Positions 1-11,929 of a stretch of DNA of 64,000 nt are shown here, in pieces. Positions within the stretch are counted from its first letter, which is position 1. Each line of letters starts with the position of its first letter. Made by a program: the position numbers and the translations under genes. The notes beneath the pieces are model-generated. The model did not search any database and was not told the DNA's origin. It worked only from the letters and a program-made list of their open reading frames with translations. This DNA comes from Panaeolus papilionaceus (Eukaryota > Basidiomycota > Agaricomycetes > Agaricales). The stretch lies in contig JADNRZ010000047.1 of NCBI GenBank assembly GCA_015501605.1, positions 62,001-126,000 of the forward strand, written 5' to 3'.

Positions 1-260
1 CGATGTGAGATTGAGATTGTTCACGGTTTTTGGGTGGCTGTGCGCTTATTAAGCAGCCATCAAATCTTACAGGCGTTGCCTCTCCCCATGAGATCTGTGA
101 GATTCCTTGATGATCAGGTGACGCGCAGTGGGCAGCCTCATGCACGACACGCACCCAACAAGTTCTCACTCGCGACACTTTCCACTCAGACGCTCACAAT
201 CTTGCCTGAATACCTCTTCCCATAGATTCCAGCCCCTACGTCGTCGTCAATAATCGTGTC
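1..260. repeat. 5' flank shared by all GTPase copies
   Basis: The sequence before copy 1, with the CTCATG...CACATGC-like stretch, CACTTTCCACTC and the CTACGTCGTCGTCAATAATCGTGTC lead-in, recurs before copy 2 (about 19060-19249), before copy 3 (about 43260-43425) and in a decapitated form at 51020-51240. It probably includes the promoter and 5' UTR of the family. No clear TATA box was seen. Confidence 0.55.
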
Positions 261-1678
261 ATGGAGGATCTTGAACTCGAACACTTGAGAGTTACTGGTG
301 ATATTTCCGTCGAACCTGTAACCAGAATACCCCCGACACAGTTGTATATATGTATGTGTGATGTTGGTCGTGGTCTTCTCGTTTCCTAATGAATGAAACT
401 ATTTAGCATCATGGGCCCAACTGGTGCCGGGAAGAGTACAGTAAGTAAAACACTGTGTACCACGTTAGCATCCAATTCACCTTAGACTGAATATGTCTTT
501 GCCTTTTCGAGTTTATTGAGGCGCTTGCAGGAGACTCACAGAACCTCGCTATTTCGAGCAATCAGCTCGCTGGGTTTACTCAGCATGTAACTGCTTACAA
601 GCTTGTCAACGTTATACGGCACACTGGCAGGGCAATTTACCTGGTTGATACACCAGGATTTTCTGATGATAAGATATCGGAGATCGAGATCATGGAAATG
701 CTCAGAGATTGGCTGAAAGAGAATGGGTAAGCTGTTTCCTTGAATCATGGCCTTTAGGGAAGAATACCCAATTGACTTCGAACTAGTTCTGGCATTTTGG
801 TCACAATATTATTTCTCACTCCCATCACAGTAACTCGCCTGCCAGGAAGTAGACGAAGGACAATCAAAATGCTTAAAGGATCACTGGGTAATTTGACTTA
901 TGTAGTGACAATTGCAACAACAATGTGGGACACCCTTCACAGTGAACGAACTTGCAGTCAAGCAGAAAAGACTTTTGAACAACTAAGAGCTGTGGTTTTT
1001 AAGGTCATTCGTCCCATTTACCCTGATTCAATCCTGTGCTTACTCTTGACCTAGGAGTTTTGGGGGCATGAAAAGGACTTGAAGCAATTTACGGGTACTA
1101 GAACATCTGCGCTTGAAGTGATGGATGCTAGTGCTGTGGATGGTGAACGATTAAAAATGTCAACATGTGTGCCATCTACACATCTCTATCGTGACTTGCA
1201 TGAGCGCATTGAGGGTGCGCTTCAGAAACAAGTCATGATTGAGTCAGACCTGGCTCATTTGGACGCACAAACCAACAAAAACCTCAAAGACATCTTGGAG
1301 CGAGACCAGAAGGAAAACAACGACATGTTGGCAAAATTCATTTCCCAATTGGTCAAATTCGGAGAACCACCTCGCGAATTTCGGGAAGGCGCGCAAGCTC
1401 TACGCAAGTCCATTGTGGCCAACATCATTTCAACCAACCATCAAATGTGCGATAATTTTCAACAGTGGGCTGAGGACCCAGAGATTCACAATGGGCTCGT
1501 CTCCGATCCCGAGCTGAAGGAGACTATTCTTGCCATATTGAGCAAGGAATCCGTCACTTGCGAGCAACAAGCCGTTGGCCATCAACCATCCAAGAAACTC
1601 GACTTCACTGAGAGGTTCCGACAACTACTCACACCCATCAAGATCCATCGCCCCAACTGGCTCAAGCGTGAGGAGTAA
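261..1678 (+). pseudogene. P-loop GTPase-like protein, copy 1 (probably frameshifted)
   Basis: Five-exon gene matching copies 2 and 3 exon for exon. Exon 1 (261-351) starts MEDLELEHL. Exon 2 (407-440) encodes the Walker A/G1 loop IMGPTGAGKST. Exon 3 (512-726) carries the G3 motif DTPGF. Exon 4 (from about 787) carries TRLPGSRRRTIKMLK and ATTMWD. The last exon (1054-1678) is an alpha-helical tail ending NWLKREE. The TTMWD core recalls a large family of agaricomycete G-domain proteins of unknown role, probably cytosolic GTP-binding proteins. Exon 1 is one nucleotide shorter than in copies 2 and 3 just before the donor at 352, which puts the P-loop exon out of frame; a poorer donor four bases on (356) would restore it. 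The exon-4 donor is GTCATT instead of GTAATT or GTAAGC. I therefore call it a probable pseudogene, or a gene using an alternative donor. Confidence 0.7.
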
Positions 1679-4600
1679 AACAACAAGTACGTTCAATGTC
1701 CGTCTTCCATCTGCGAAGTTCCATTTATTCACGTACATGTATCCCAGTGGATGTGTTCTCGGATTTCACATCTGTTGCATCACTCTATATCCCCTTCATT
1801 TTTTCCTCTCTCTGCTCGATCTGTGGCTCCATGTCTCACCGCTTTTCGTTCGGATCACCAACATTATATTTATCGCACTGGTTTGCGAGACTTCAACTGC
1901 TCCAAGATGACCGCGCCCCATATTGAGGCCATTGGTCGCATATTCATAAATATATATATACATATCCTGTATCGTCGTCGGACTGGGTACGCATTTTATC
2001 TTCACGAATATATTGTTTCAGTAGTATTATTACAGAATGGAAGTGAGGATATCCAACGTGGGCTGATATTAAACAGGACATACTCGTTCGTGTATCTTTT
2101 CACATCAGTGACTCCAACGACCGATCCTATAACTCGGCTTGCTGGACATCCTGAGGGAGTGTTAAAGTCAAATTGGTAATAAGGTTTCGCTGGGAGCATA
2201 CAGCGAGTCGAGATTCAATCATATCTTATGGATCGTGTCAAGGAAGAGGTGACACACAAACTCGCGACGAGAATATAAAATTAAAGAAACTAAATTTGTG
2301 TAACAGACCACGTCCACCTAAGATGTCTCTTCTTCACTCCCTTTGCCCGATCTCTGTCCGCTCCCGACATTCACGCACAATCCCACTCCTACTCCTCTAC
2401 ATCGTGCCCATCCTCGACACGCCTTCATGAACAATCCATATCACACGCACATCACGGGGAGCAGTGGTGCCTGGGCTGGATCACGACCGTGGGTGGTGGA
2501 TAAGACATCGAAATCGAAGACCACCAGAGGTAGATAGGACGATAAAATGATGTAGATCGCCTGTTCGCTGGAACGACATGGCGAAGACGACAGTGGAGAC
2601 CAATGGAAGGCAACATATCTAGATGTGGCATAGAAGCGCATGAATGGAGTCATTGAGGTGGGTATATGCGCACAGAAAGAGTAAAACGTGGGTCTGTACA
2701 CGTGGGGACTGAACATTGCAGGATCACTAAAGGCAGGGAGGAGGATTTACGTAGGTGCTCGGAAATGGGGGGTCGAGTAGAACAGGTTGATGATAGGAGG
2801 GTAAGTGACGAAAGAGAGGGGATGAATGAGAATGTGAGAGCAGCGCTAACGTGAACAACATAGCTCAGAAAGTACCTGTAAAGCGGTGGAGTGATAAAGG
2901 ACACAAAGCGAGAACTTGGAGGAAGGTGAGATTGATAACCACGGCGGACACACAGGATGAATGGGAAATGAACAGACACGCGGGTACGAGAACATGAGCA
3001 AGGAGCAGATGAAAGGAAGCGAGGTTGAACGAGTCATCAGAATCGCTCAATGAGAGAACGCCGTACGGCGAGAATATGTAAGCGACGTGGAGAGCTAGGA
3101 GGTGAGAGTGGAGGACAAGAATGTAGACCTTGTAATTGAGAGTGGGTTGTAGATGGCGATAACACAGGTCTGAGCAACACACCAACAAGCGAAGATCGTT
3201 TGAGACAGAATCGGGAAAAGCAACCAGAGAACGCACGATTCAAGGGATCGAAGATATGGGTATATCTATTAGGCGGACACGGAGAAAAATAGACGACACC
3301 GAGGAGACAAACACAGGAAGATCAACATGAGGCGTGGTGCGAGGAGAGTTGAGGGGAGGAGAGAAGAAAATCCAAGGGAGTGTGGTTGAAAAGCAGAGAG
3401 GAGCGTGCGGAGATAAAAAAAAGGACAGATGCGCGAAGGTGGGGCTAGAATAGCACTGAGATGAGGACCGCTGAACAAGAAGAGGATCCACAGAAAGGGC
3501 ATACACCTGCGGCGCGCCAGATATACGTACAGGATGAAAGAGCTTGATAAACAAAGAAGCGTAGGGCGATATCAGACTAAGATGCGTGATGACTGAAGTG
3601 GGGGAATTAGAGTAGCATGGCGACGTGGTACGAGAATGCAATGAGACGAGAGAGATGCACGGCTGATGACAGAAAGGTAATGAAGTAATGAGAGTCTGTA
3701 GACAACAAGGAGGACGAGGGGGACAGAAAACAGGATGGGTACAACCTGTAGCATTTTTTGACACCAGACGGAGAGATTTTTCTGGACGGTCGGGGGGAGG
3801 GCGTCAGCGATGCGGGATTGAGAGGTACAGGGAAAAAGAATAAACAAACACAAGGGAAGCGATGTCAGCACGTCTGCATGGACAAATAGAACCCGTCGAG
3901 TTGGATCAGCGGGATGTAAAAATGCTCATCCGGTGATGACGATTCATGACAGCGCGTGTTCGTGGTACTAGAGATAATGAGACTGGATTCAGAGATCTCA
4001 TACTTCATAGCAAGGGTAGTGAGCAAATGACAACTCCCAACGAGGTCAACGTTGATGGCGACGATGGAAGGTCCAGCTCATCAAGCCAACAACGTCTGTT
4101 TGTTTGTTTGGTGCACGGTAAAACCCGCGCCGGTTCGCACTCAGTGCGCACCAAGGCACAGACTGGGCTCATGCTCTCGCTCAAGCCCACCCATATCATT
4201 TGAGTCCGAAGGAACGGGAACCCCAGAAATAAAATTAAGGCGTGCTTGATTCAGATACCTAGCTCTCCACAATGCACACCCCAAGAAGGCCGCCATGTAC
4301 GTCGCCGTATCACCTTGTTGGTCTCAATCCTGTGGAAGTGGGCGACGACATGGATGTGACAAGAGTAATAGGGGTAGATGTTGAGGACGGGAGTCTATAA
4401 GGGATGATCAATTACATACCTTGATAATCAGCATTAATATGGGATAAATCGTTAAGGGTTGTGAATGTAAGATGAGCAAACATGTGCGCAGGCCTCCTCA
4501 CCGCAAGTGCATTTGAGAATAGAATGAGTCAAATATTAAATTAACTAGGATTATCGAATGATTGATCGCTGCAACCAGGTAAGAGACAGACATCTACTCT

Positions 4601-5269
4601 GAGTGGAGACATGGAATCGAAGGCCAAAAAATCAACAGCCAGGTGAGAAACGGATCGTAGCTCGCAGGCATAAGACGAAAAAACAACAGAAATTACAATA
4701 AGAAACCACCCATAAACCGAATCGAGTCAACGAAAAGATAAAATTGAACACACAAAAACTCACATCACAGATAAATGACATTGATTCGTCTCCATGCCTA
4801 TCCTGAATACATCGCCACCCCGATGACCGTCACCATATCTTCCAGCAACGAACACCTTCCTCGTCGAAGAACTCAGCCACGACCTCCCTCCAATTCCTTC
4901 TTCCTATGCTTCGGCCTCAGCCACGACCCTATCCACAATACACCATGTCCGACCATTCATTACACTGCCAGGACCATCGGCATCGCTCACCATGCATCGC
5001 CCGCACGCGATAGAGCAAGGCAAGGTTGAGACAAAACTTGAGATCAGGGAATGTCAATCAAGGTCACAAATCAGAGCTGGTTCTTTGAGATGTATACACC
5101 CAGAGAGCGGAGCAAGTGGATCCAGGAATACATCAGGGTTATGTACAACGGTTACTCAGGGCTGAAGTTGACGACAAGAGGGTTGAGACACCATGGAGAG
5201 GAGGTATAGAAAACAAAGAGGTGCACGCAAGGTGAGGGTGGAATCGAATTGGTACGAAGACTGGTTGAC
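1679..5269. repeat. Repeat unit A, proximal tail (non-coding)
   Basis: No gene is supported here. The stretch is homologous in order and orientation to 44834-47171 behind GTPase copy 3. Landmarks shared by both are the CTGGACATCC segment (about 2145/45290), the GTTTGTTTGGTGCACGG segment (about 4105/45735), the CACAATGCACACCCCAAG segment (about 4270/46185) and the AGACTGGTTGACGACAAG site (5259/47168). Between about 2650 and 3900 the minus strand is strongly pyrimidine-rich and produces long, Ser/Leu/Pro-rich spurious frames. The 1950-2300 part is also related to 16640-17050 and 50060-50420, so the unit contains an internal older duplication. Confidence 0.6.
2650..3900 (-). repeat. Pyrimidine-rich interspersed repeat, copy 1
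   Basis: On the minus strand this reads as a CT-rich sequence with phrases such as GCTTTTCAACCACACTCCC and GCTCATGTTCTCGT. Close counterparts occur at 28480-29000 on the plus strand (GCTTTTCAAACACGCTCCC, GCTCATGTTTTCGT). Related text lies at 12620-14640 and 47060-49380 on the minus strand. It seems to be a dispersed repeat family rather than coding sequence: overlapping frames are open in several phases and show no protein-like composition. What the repeat is remains unknown. Confidence 0.4.
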
Positions 5270-5284
5270 GGGCATTGGAAAAAA

Positions 5285-5400
5285 GCCGTGCGCGGCCGTG
5301 CATGACCGTGCAGTACCGTGCGTAACTGTGCTCCTACCGTGCTGAACCGTGCCGTCTCAAGTGACTGCCGTGCAGTGCCATGTAGTCCAACTGGTCAGCC
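5285..5400 (+). repeat. CCGTGC subterminal array, left end of element 1
   Basis: Degenerate direct repeats of about 9-12 bp built on (A/G)CCGTGC(A/G) run inward from the terminus. The same motif, always reading CCGTGC into the left end and GCACGG out of the right end, marks the two other Mutator-like elements in the window. Confidence 0.75.
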
Positions 5401-5569
5401 GTGCATAATTCCAGGGTATCTTACTCGGTCTCTTCAGTAATCGGGAATAAGAGATGTGAGTTGGATCAGATAGGATAGCTTCAGACAATTCAAAATCGCA
5501 GGCATGCTGCCACTTCTCAAGCTGAGACAATGGATATTAAACTGATAATTTAAGTGTAAGCATCAAAAA

Positions 5570-5941
5570 TCAAGCAGGAACCCTGGTCTTCCTTTGTCCC
5601 AGCCTATCCCGCCAAAGTGCATCACAAAGGTCATGAACTGCAACAATTGAGGTATTGGTGAGGGGAATATAATTGGTGGAGGCAAACTCATTCCCTCGCC
5701 GCCATCTAACAATCCAGCCTTCCTGAACATTCTGTATGAGATGCACAGGGTAATAGTACTCCTTTAATTCTTGCAAGAGCACCACTCCCAGCCCTCGGAG
5801 CGAATAGTAGAGAAAAGGATCAAATTCGAGGCACCTAAATCGCTTCTCAGTTAATTTCTTATACCCGTTCTGGCTTTCGATCGTCCTAAACATTGGAATT
5901 AGTAAATTTTACTAATGGAGCCAATGATAATGACTTACTTG
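5570..5941 (-). pseudogene. Degraded ORF inside Mutator-like element 1
   Basis: An open frame of about 107 codons on the minus strand contains KRFRCLEFDPFLYYSLRG and YYPVHLIQ...GWIVRWRRG, ending WRDRLGQRKTRVPA. It has the look of a conserved domain that recurs in repeat-associated proteins of agaricomycetes, but I cannot name it. A GTAAGT donor (5935-5940) and a TTAG acceptor suggest an upstream exon, whose natural-looking frame (GYTSFQAVECRST) does not join in phase with this one. It is probably a remnant carried by the element. No transposase motifs are visible. Confidence 0.4.
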
Positions 5942-6009
5942 TGCTTCGACACTCGACGGCCTGGAAGGACGTGTATCCATCAGCAAAAAAACGGGCTGTA
6001 GATCTGTGA

Positions 6010-7130
6010 TATCAGCCAATGTCTAGTCAATATCAGGCTGTGATGTGGCGGCGACAGAAGTCTAAGTCTGCCCACCCAGCTGTGGGCTTCAATCTGAGAT
6101 CAAACGTCAACCTGATATTAAGTCCCAATCTGACATCTGCTGAACTAGTGACGTCTGATTATACTACACATACCTATCGAATAAGTGCAACGAGAGAGAA
6201 ATAAAAAGATTTTTCTTTTTTGGAAGGGTTCACCCAGCTGCTCATTCCACATTTGCGTTGAATAACACCAGCAATGTAAATCGAAATTTGCCAATGCAAG
6301 GAATCGAACCCAAGCGTTGACTAACACCACAGATTCTATAGCGATGAACCCACTAGTCCAAGAAGCCTTTGTTAATTTGCAACAGCAAAGGAAATATATG
6401 AACGACCGCCTCGCTCATCCCTCAAACTTCGAACTTCGAAGGCGTGGGATCTAGCCTCCTCCAAGAAATCAGACGTGATAATATTTATTACCGCCCGTAT
6501 TTTTGACTAGATAGACACTCATTTCCATAATTTAATCCACTTATCATTAATGAAGTATAGATAATAATTATGTTGAAAAAAAGTTGGCCTTCAATGGGTC
6601 TATGTGATCCCAACCTGACACACTCAATATCAATCAGATATTCGTCTGATGTGTATACCTCAAGCTGAGTTCACGGTCAGTGTATGATTACAAGCAGAAA
6701 TTAAGCAGACAAGATGGCGCGAGACTGAGATGTGTGTGATATACAGACTTCAATCTGAAATTAACATAATACACAACTGACAACTAGACAATCGATAGTC
6801 TGTGAAATTTCAATGTGATGCCAAACTGATATGCCAGTTTATGCCTGATATTCAGCTAGTATACATTATTTATCTTAAATTTGCATAGATATGTGGAGTC
6901 TCTTCAGGTTTTAGATAATCTATGGGTTATCAGACTGACGAGTGACATAACAGGTTATAGTGTTCTGACATTTGACTGAGAGGGCATGGGCAAACTGAGA
7001 TCCCTCATAAACAAAGACTCTTTCATGACGTGACACAGCTATGCACAACTTCGTACTGTAGTGTTGTATTGGAGAATGATATATACCATATCAAGCTGAT
7101 ATTTACATTTCTACGACAGTTCGTAGATCT
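6010..7130. repeat. AT-rich segment with dispersed CTGATA/AATCTGA motifs
   Basis: Phrases such as CAACCTGATATTAA, CAATCTGACATC, CAATCTGAAATTAA and AAGCTGATATT recur irregularly in both orientations, with a 400-bp gap at 6200-6600 that holds the tRNA-like sequence. This resembles the subterminal repeats of a small non-autonomous DNA transposon. No clean terminal inverted repeat or target duplication was found, and no gene. Confidence 0.35.
6180..6368 (-). repeat. tRNA-derived SINE-like sequence
   Basis: Read on the minus strand, it starts with TGGACTAGTGGGTTC, close to a Pol III A box, and about 45 bp later has GGTTCGATTCC, a perfect B box. A non-tRNA body of about 120 bp follows. The T stem does not pair well, so this is not a functional tRNA. 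It fits the head of a tRNA-derived SINE or a tRNA pseudogene. Only one copy was seen in the window, so the end is approximate. Confidence 0.45.
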
Positions 7131-7244
7131 ACTATCAATTTTTTTGCTGATGTCATATCACATGTATCACAGATGAAACAGTCCAAGACCTCAAGCAATC
7201 ACCAGAGATATCACCATCATTGATAATCATAATCAAAACTGCAC

Positions 7245-7470
7245 TATAATGTCGACCGTGTCGACCGTGCACTTCATTCGAAGGCCGTGCCAGACGTCAG
7301 AGTGGACGTGCATAACCGTGCCAAAGTTAGACGCTACTGTGCAGAGCTGTGCAGAGCCGTGCGTGGACGTGCATAGCCGTGCATTGACCGTGCATAGCCG
7401 TGCGTGAGCCGTGCAGTAGCCGTGCCAAGGGTACGACAGCCGTGCATGAGCCGTGCACAGACAGAGCTCT
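7245..7470 (+). repeat. Internal CCGTGC array of element 1
   Basis: About twenty degenerate CCGTGC/ACGTGC units in direct orientation. Frames read through it on the minus strand give Ala/Arg/Leu/His-rich artefacts. Mutator-like elements 2 and 3 also have a second array internal to the terminal one, so this is part of the element's architecture. Confidence 0.7.
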
Positions 7471-7724
7471 GACACATTGCAGCAAACCACTCCATCTGGA
7501 CCTTACAACCCATCTGACTATAAACCAATCATGATGAAAATGTGGGGTGTTGCACACTGGAGTAGAGAATGAGCCATCAAGCAATGCACAAACGAGTTAT
7601 CCAAGCATTCCAGAAGGCGAAATCCCCTGGAAAGACGTCACGGTGTCTTCTCCCAAGCTAGATATCAAAAATTTGCTCAGCATGACGACGAATTTTGGGT
7701 AGTGGACTGCCATGCAGGAGGTAC

Positions 7725-10700
7725 TAGTGATGTGCCGGCTTTGGCTTTTGGGCCAAAGCCAGCCAAGCCAAGCCGCAAAAAGCCAGGCCAAGCCGAGGCC
7801 GAGTATGTCTCAGATGGGCGGCTTTTGTTGGCCTGCGGCCTCGGCCTGGGGTTTTGAAAGCCAAAGCCGCTGGCTCAGGCCGTGGTTTATGAGCTACAAT
7901 GTACTTTTTTTTTTTGTTACTTTGTGGTTTTACGAGCTCGGGACAGGTTGGTGAATTCAGAGTAATCACGATGATTATTACTAACCCCAGCACATAATCA
8001 AATTCAAAATAATAATAAATAAATAAAAGTATAAAATGAAAAATAGATGTGAAGGACTATCTTGTGAGTCCTGATAAACACTTGTATGTCTACCTCATCG
8101 CGCCCACGTCGAGAACCACGCCCCGCTTCCAAGCTCACAGCTGATAATGCTGGTGAACAGGTGTTATCTTATCATCGACAGGCTGTGGAGGCAGCCAGTC
8201 GCGTGGCATCAAAATCCGTTGATATCTCCCAGGCTGTCATCGCAGCTGTGCCACGTCTCTCCTCTCAAACCACTGTGTCCAATTCCAGTTCAACCTCGCC
8301 CGCCAACACTCAAATCCCATCTCCTTCCACTCAACCAGCATTACCTTCATCACCAATCACATCTCGCCCCTCCAAGCGAGCAGCCGATGCTGCTTTTCAA
8401 CCAAGCAGTGATGACAACGAGAGCTTGGAGTCTGTCAACAACTCAGAATCCGATGGGAGGGTTAGTGACGCACCAGAAATAGGGAGGAAATTCAACAAGA
8501 AGAAGTCAAGAAAGAGGAAGAAAGGCGGGTCGTCATGGACAGTTGCAGGAACAGGTATGTGTATTCACCTCATTCTGGTCTTGTGCCGTAACTAATACTT
8601 TCTATCTGTCTTTTGTTGTCTAGAGTCGAGCAACACAGACGAGATCCAGATTCTCCCAGATGTTCAAGTCCAAAACATTCAGGAGTCTGGACGTGTGGCA
8701 TTTCTGAATCGCTCACAGCCCTCAGCCGACATTGAACAGTTCTTCACTGATGTCCCTCGCTCGGAATTGCCTCCTGGAAGCAAGAAGGGGAGGAAGTCTT
8801 GTACGTCGTGCTCGTGAGTGATTTTTGTCATGGTAAAAACAATATATTAAATGTTTCTGATTTACAGCGAGGGTCGCAATGGGTGTATGCAAAAGACAAC
8901 CACACTTACTGCTGAGGCATCGACCCTCCGTCGACACATGCAATCTTTTCATTCAGTATGTACTCTCTCTTTTCTTCGTGCAACCATTGACCTACTCAAT
9001 CACCAGGGTGTTTATCAAAGATGGGCAAAAGAAAATAACTTTCAGTCCATGCTTCCCGACGACGTGACAGCCAGACGCGAGGCATTGGCTGATGCTTCTC
9101 TCAAGCTACAGCAAAGCCACGTCACCTCTCACTTCAACCCCGCGCCAGAGAAGGAGCCAGCGCCCGAGGTGTATTCCGATGAGCTCTTTAAAGAGGTTGC
9201 GATTCAATGGCTCATTGAAACCAATCAGGTACGTGTTAGGTCTTTTAACTTATTTATTATTCCTTTGTGTTAACGGTCTGTTCTACGCTACAGCCAATCC
9301 AGGCCTTTGACCATCCAACCTTCAAACGTATGATCAATCTTGCTGCGCGCGCAACTAAAGGAGTCCAACTACCCTCACGAAAGCAGACGCGCGCGGAAAT
9401 TCTTCGCATGTTCAAGGAGCAGATGACAGCGTTGAGTGAAAGACTAAATGTACGTGCACCATTTTTACATTTTCTTCAATGTTTCTCTTAAATTTTTACC
9501 CTCTAGAGCAAGCTCGTAACTGGAGACGTGAGTCTCACCTGCGATGCATGGCAAGCAGATAATGCCGATGCATATTTCGCTGTCACGGGTCATTGGATTG
9601 AAGAGGAAGCACCAGGGGGTCAATGGACGGAAAAGGAGGCGTTGCTAGGGTTCACGCTCATGAATACAGCACACAATGGAGAGCGACTGGGTCAAGCACT
9701 CTTCAAAATTTGTGATCGTCTTCGTATCGTTCACAAGGTGCGTCACATTCTTTATTTCTCATGCCTTCTTTCGTCTTTGGCTCAATATTATTGTTGTGTT
9801 CACTAGGTCGGCCACATCACCTGCGACAACGCTTCAAACAACGACACGATGCTGCAAGAATTTGCACGTTGTTACCGTTTGAAAACCAAGAAGAGATATG
9901 ACATAGACGAGCGGCATATTCGGTGTGTCCTTCAGTCATTTTCAGTCATAATGTATCGCTAATATTAATTTGGGTGAAGATGTCTGGCCCACATCATTAA
10001 CCTTGCTGCACAGGCCCTCATTTCGAGTCGCAGCAGTGCAAAGTTCATCTCAGCCCAGGAGTCCGATGAGCTTCTGAACGACGAAGCTGTTGATAATCGT
10101 GATGTTGTATGTCTCGTCCGCACTATATGTTCAAAGGTATGTTGTCGCTGCTGTTATGGTCTGATTGTGTACTTATCTGTGTTAATACAAGGCACGATCG
10201 TCGTCCCAACGCAAGAAAATGTTCATGGACCTTCAAATTGATGATCACGTAGCCGCATTACAACTAATCCTTGACATGAAGGTACGTTGGAGCTCGACGT
10301 ACCTCATGATGTACCGTGCCGAATTACTTAAAAAGGCGAGTATTATTGTGTTTGTGTTGGTATCCAAGTCTTGACTAATAGTGAGCTTGTTTTTCAGTAT
10401 GTTGAGCAATTTGTCGACGCTCTCATTCGAAATGAATCAAGCTCAGAGAAGCGAAAACGCCTTCGCGAACTCATTCTCAGTGATGAAGAATGGGATAGCG
10501 TCTCTATTTTCTGTAATCTTCTTCAGGTACGTTTAAACATGTGAGCGTGATTGACTCTTGAGGCTGATCTTCAGACATTCAGGTTGCCGATGAAGCTCAA
10601 CATGCATTTTCGGCTGGTGGGCGTCCAACATTACACAATGCACTTCCTGCAATTGAGAAAATGTACTCGAAATGGAAGAAGGCGTCAAACCTCGACGAAT

Positions 10701-11929
10701 ATGCAGCTTTTGGACCGGCAATTGACGCTGCGATGGAGAAGATCGATGAATACTACAACCGGACAGCTGCATCAAGTGCGCACATTGTTTGTATGGGTAT
10801 GTTACTTCGTGTTTTATTTATGTTTCACTATGCTAACTAATTGTGTATTTCTCAACAGCGTTGGATCCTGAAAAGAAGTTTACACACTTCGAGAAGAGCT
10901 GGGGGTACTCACTTACTGAGGAAGTGAAGGAAACGGTGAAAACCAAGGCATGTATTAATCCATTTTCATATTTTATTCAGCGCACTAATATTAATATAGT
11001 TTATTGAACGCTACAACCAGCTCCACTGCAAACCCTTACCTTCGCATGTCTCATCGGGGTCCTCACCACCGCTCATCTCCAACTCCACCTCTCGTTCCGC
11101 ATCTGTCAGTGTTCCCAAACCTCGATTGGGAAAACGGCGTGTCAATATATCAAACCTCAGTGACGATGAAAGTGCGCCTGACTCGTCTTCATCAGCTTCC
11201 GCTGAGCCCTGGCGGAGTGAATGGGATTCATACTTGACGACACGAGAGATCATTCCGGATGGTATGGGTATTGTGCAGTGGTGGGGGGTGCGACATATTT
11301 CTTCTTCTCGTTAATTCTCATTACTAATCCATGGGGTGTCTGTAGCGCAATGCTTACAGGTACCCAACATTTGCTTCTCTTGCCCGAGATTACCTCGCTA
11401 TCATGGTGTCATCTGTCTCAAGTGAGAGGGCATTTTCATCTGCAGGTATTACTATCAGTAAGCGACGAAATCGGTTGAAAGGGGACATTGTCGAGGCCAT
11501 CGAGTGCCTCAAGTGCCTCATGCATCACAACCTCCTCTTTCGCGAGGTTGTGACGAGCACATCTCTCGAAAATGAGCTTGAGAATGAGACTGAAGGTGAA
11601 GTCCCCCTGAACATGTCTGCTCGGGATGTTGTTGAGGAAGCAGAAGGCTTCACATGGGATAGCTTGGTGACAGACATTGATGACAAGTAGGACTCTGTCG
11701 TAGTGGTACAAATTTAGATTCATCGCTTTCGTTTTGTACTATGTAGTATCAACGTGTTTATTTCTTTCATTACTCTTTATGACTGGCCTAAGCTACGGCT
11801 TGGCCTGGCCTGGCCTGGCCTCTGGCTTTTGGCGGCTCATGGCCTCGGCCTGGGTTTGACAAAGCCAAAGCCGTGAAAAGCCAGGCCAAAGCCACGGCTT
11901 TCAGGCCAAGCCAAGCCGGCACATCACTA
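7725..11929 (+). mobile_element. hAT transposon 1, complete, 4205 bp
   Basis: Perfect 15-bp terminal inverted repeats TAGTGATGTGCCGGC / GCCGGCACATCACTA are flanked by the 8-bp target duplication GGAGGTAC (7717-7724 and 11930-11937), both diagnostic of hAT elements. Subterminal regions are rich in GGCTTTGGC/GCCAAAGCC and GGCCTGGCC motifs, in direct and inverted order. The interior holds one spliced transposase gene. The intact ends, target duplication and open reading frame indicate a recent, possibly still active copy. It lies inside Mutator-like element 1. Confidence 0.95.
8086..11690 (+). CDS. hAT transposase with BED-type zinc finger (spliced)
   Basis: A cut-and-paste transposase, expected to act in the nucleus on the 7725/11929 termini. 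In order: a Ser/Thr/Pro-rich N-terminus with basic KKKSRKRKK; a BED-like finger (CTSC...RRHMQSFH); the RNase H-like core with LTCDAWQADNADAYF, the ITCDNASNND segment, RCLAHIINLAAQA and VRWSSTYLMMYRAE; and the C-terminal hAT dimerisation block YPTFASLARDYLAIMVSS with SSERAFSSAG. The ATG at 8086 opens a 469-bp first exon (8086-8554); exon 2 starts at 8624. About a dozen short introns join in frame as far as I could follow. Two donors appear to be GC rather than GT (10336 and 10948). Stop TAG is at 11688-11690. I see no premature stop, so it may be functional. Confidence 0.85.

Noticed and set aside
6282..6368. Functional tRNA gene on the minus strand
   Set aside because: A and B boxes are present but the T stem and acceptor stem do not pair; kept only as SINE-like.
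7245..7470. Regularly spaced short repeats resembling a CRISPR array
   Set aside because: Units are only 6-12 bp with no constant spacer length, this is a eukaryote, and the array marks transposon ends.
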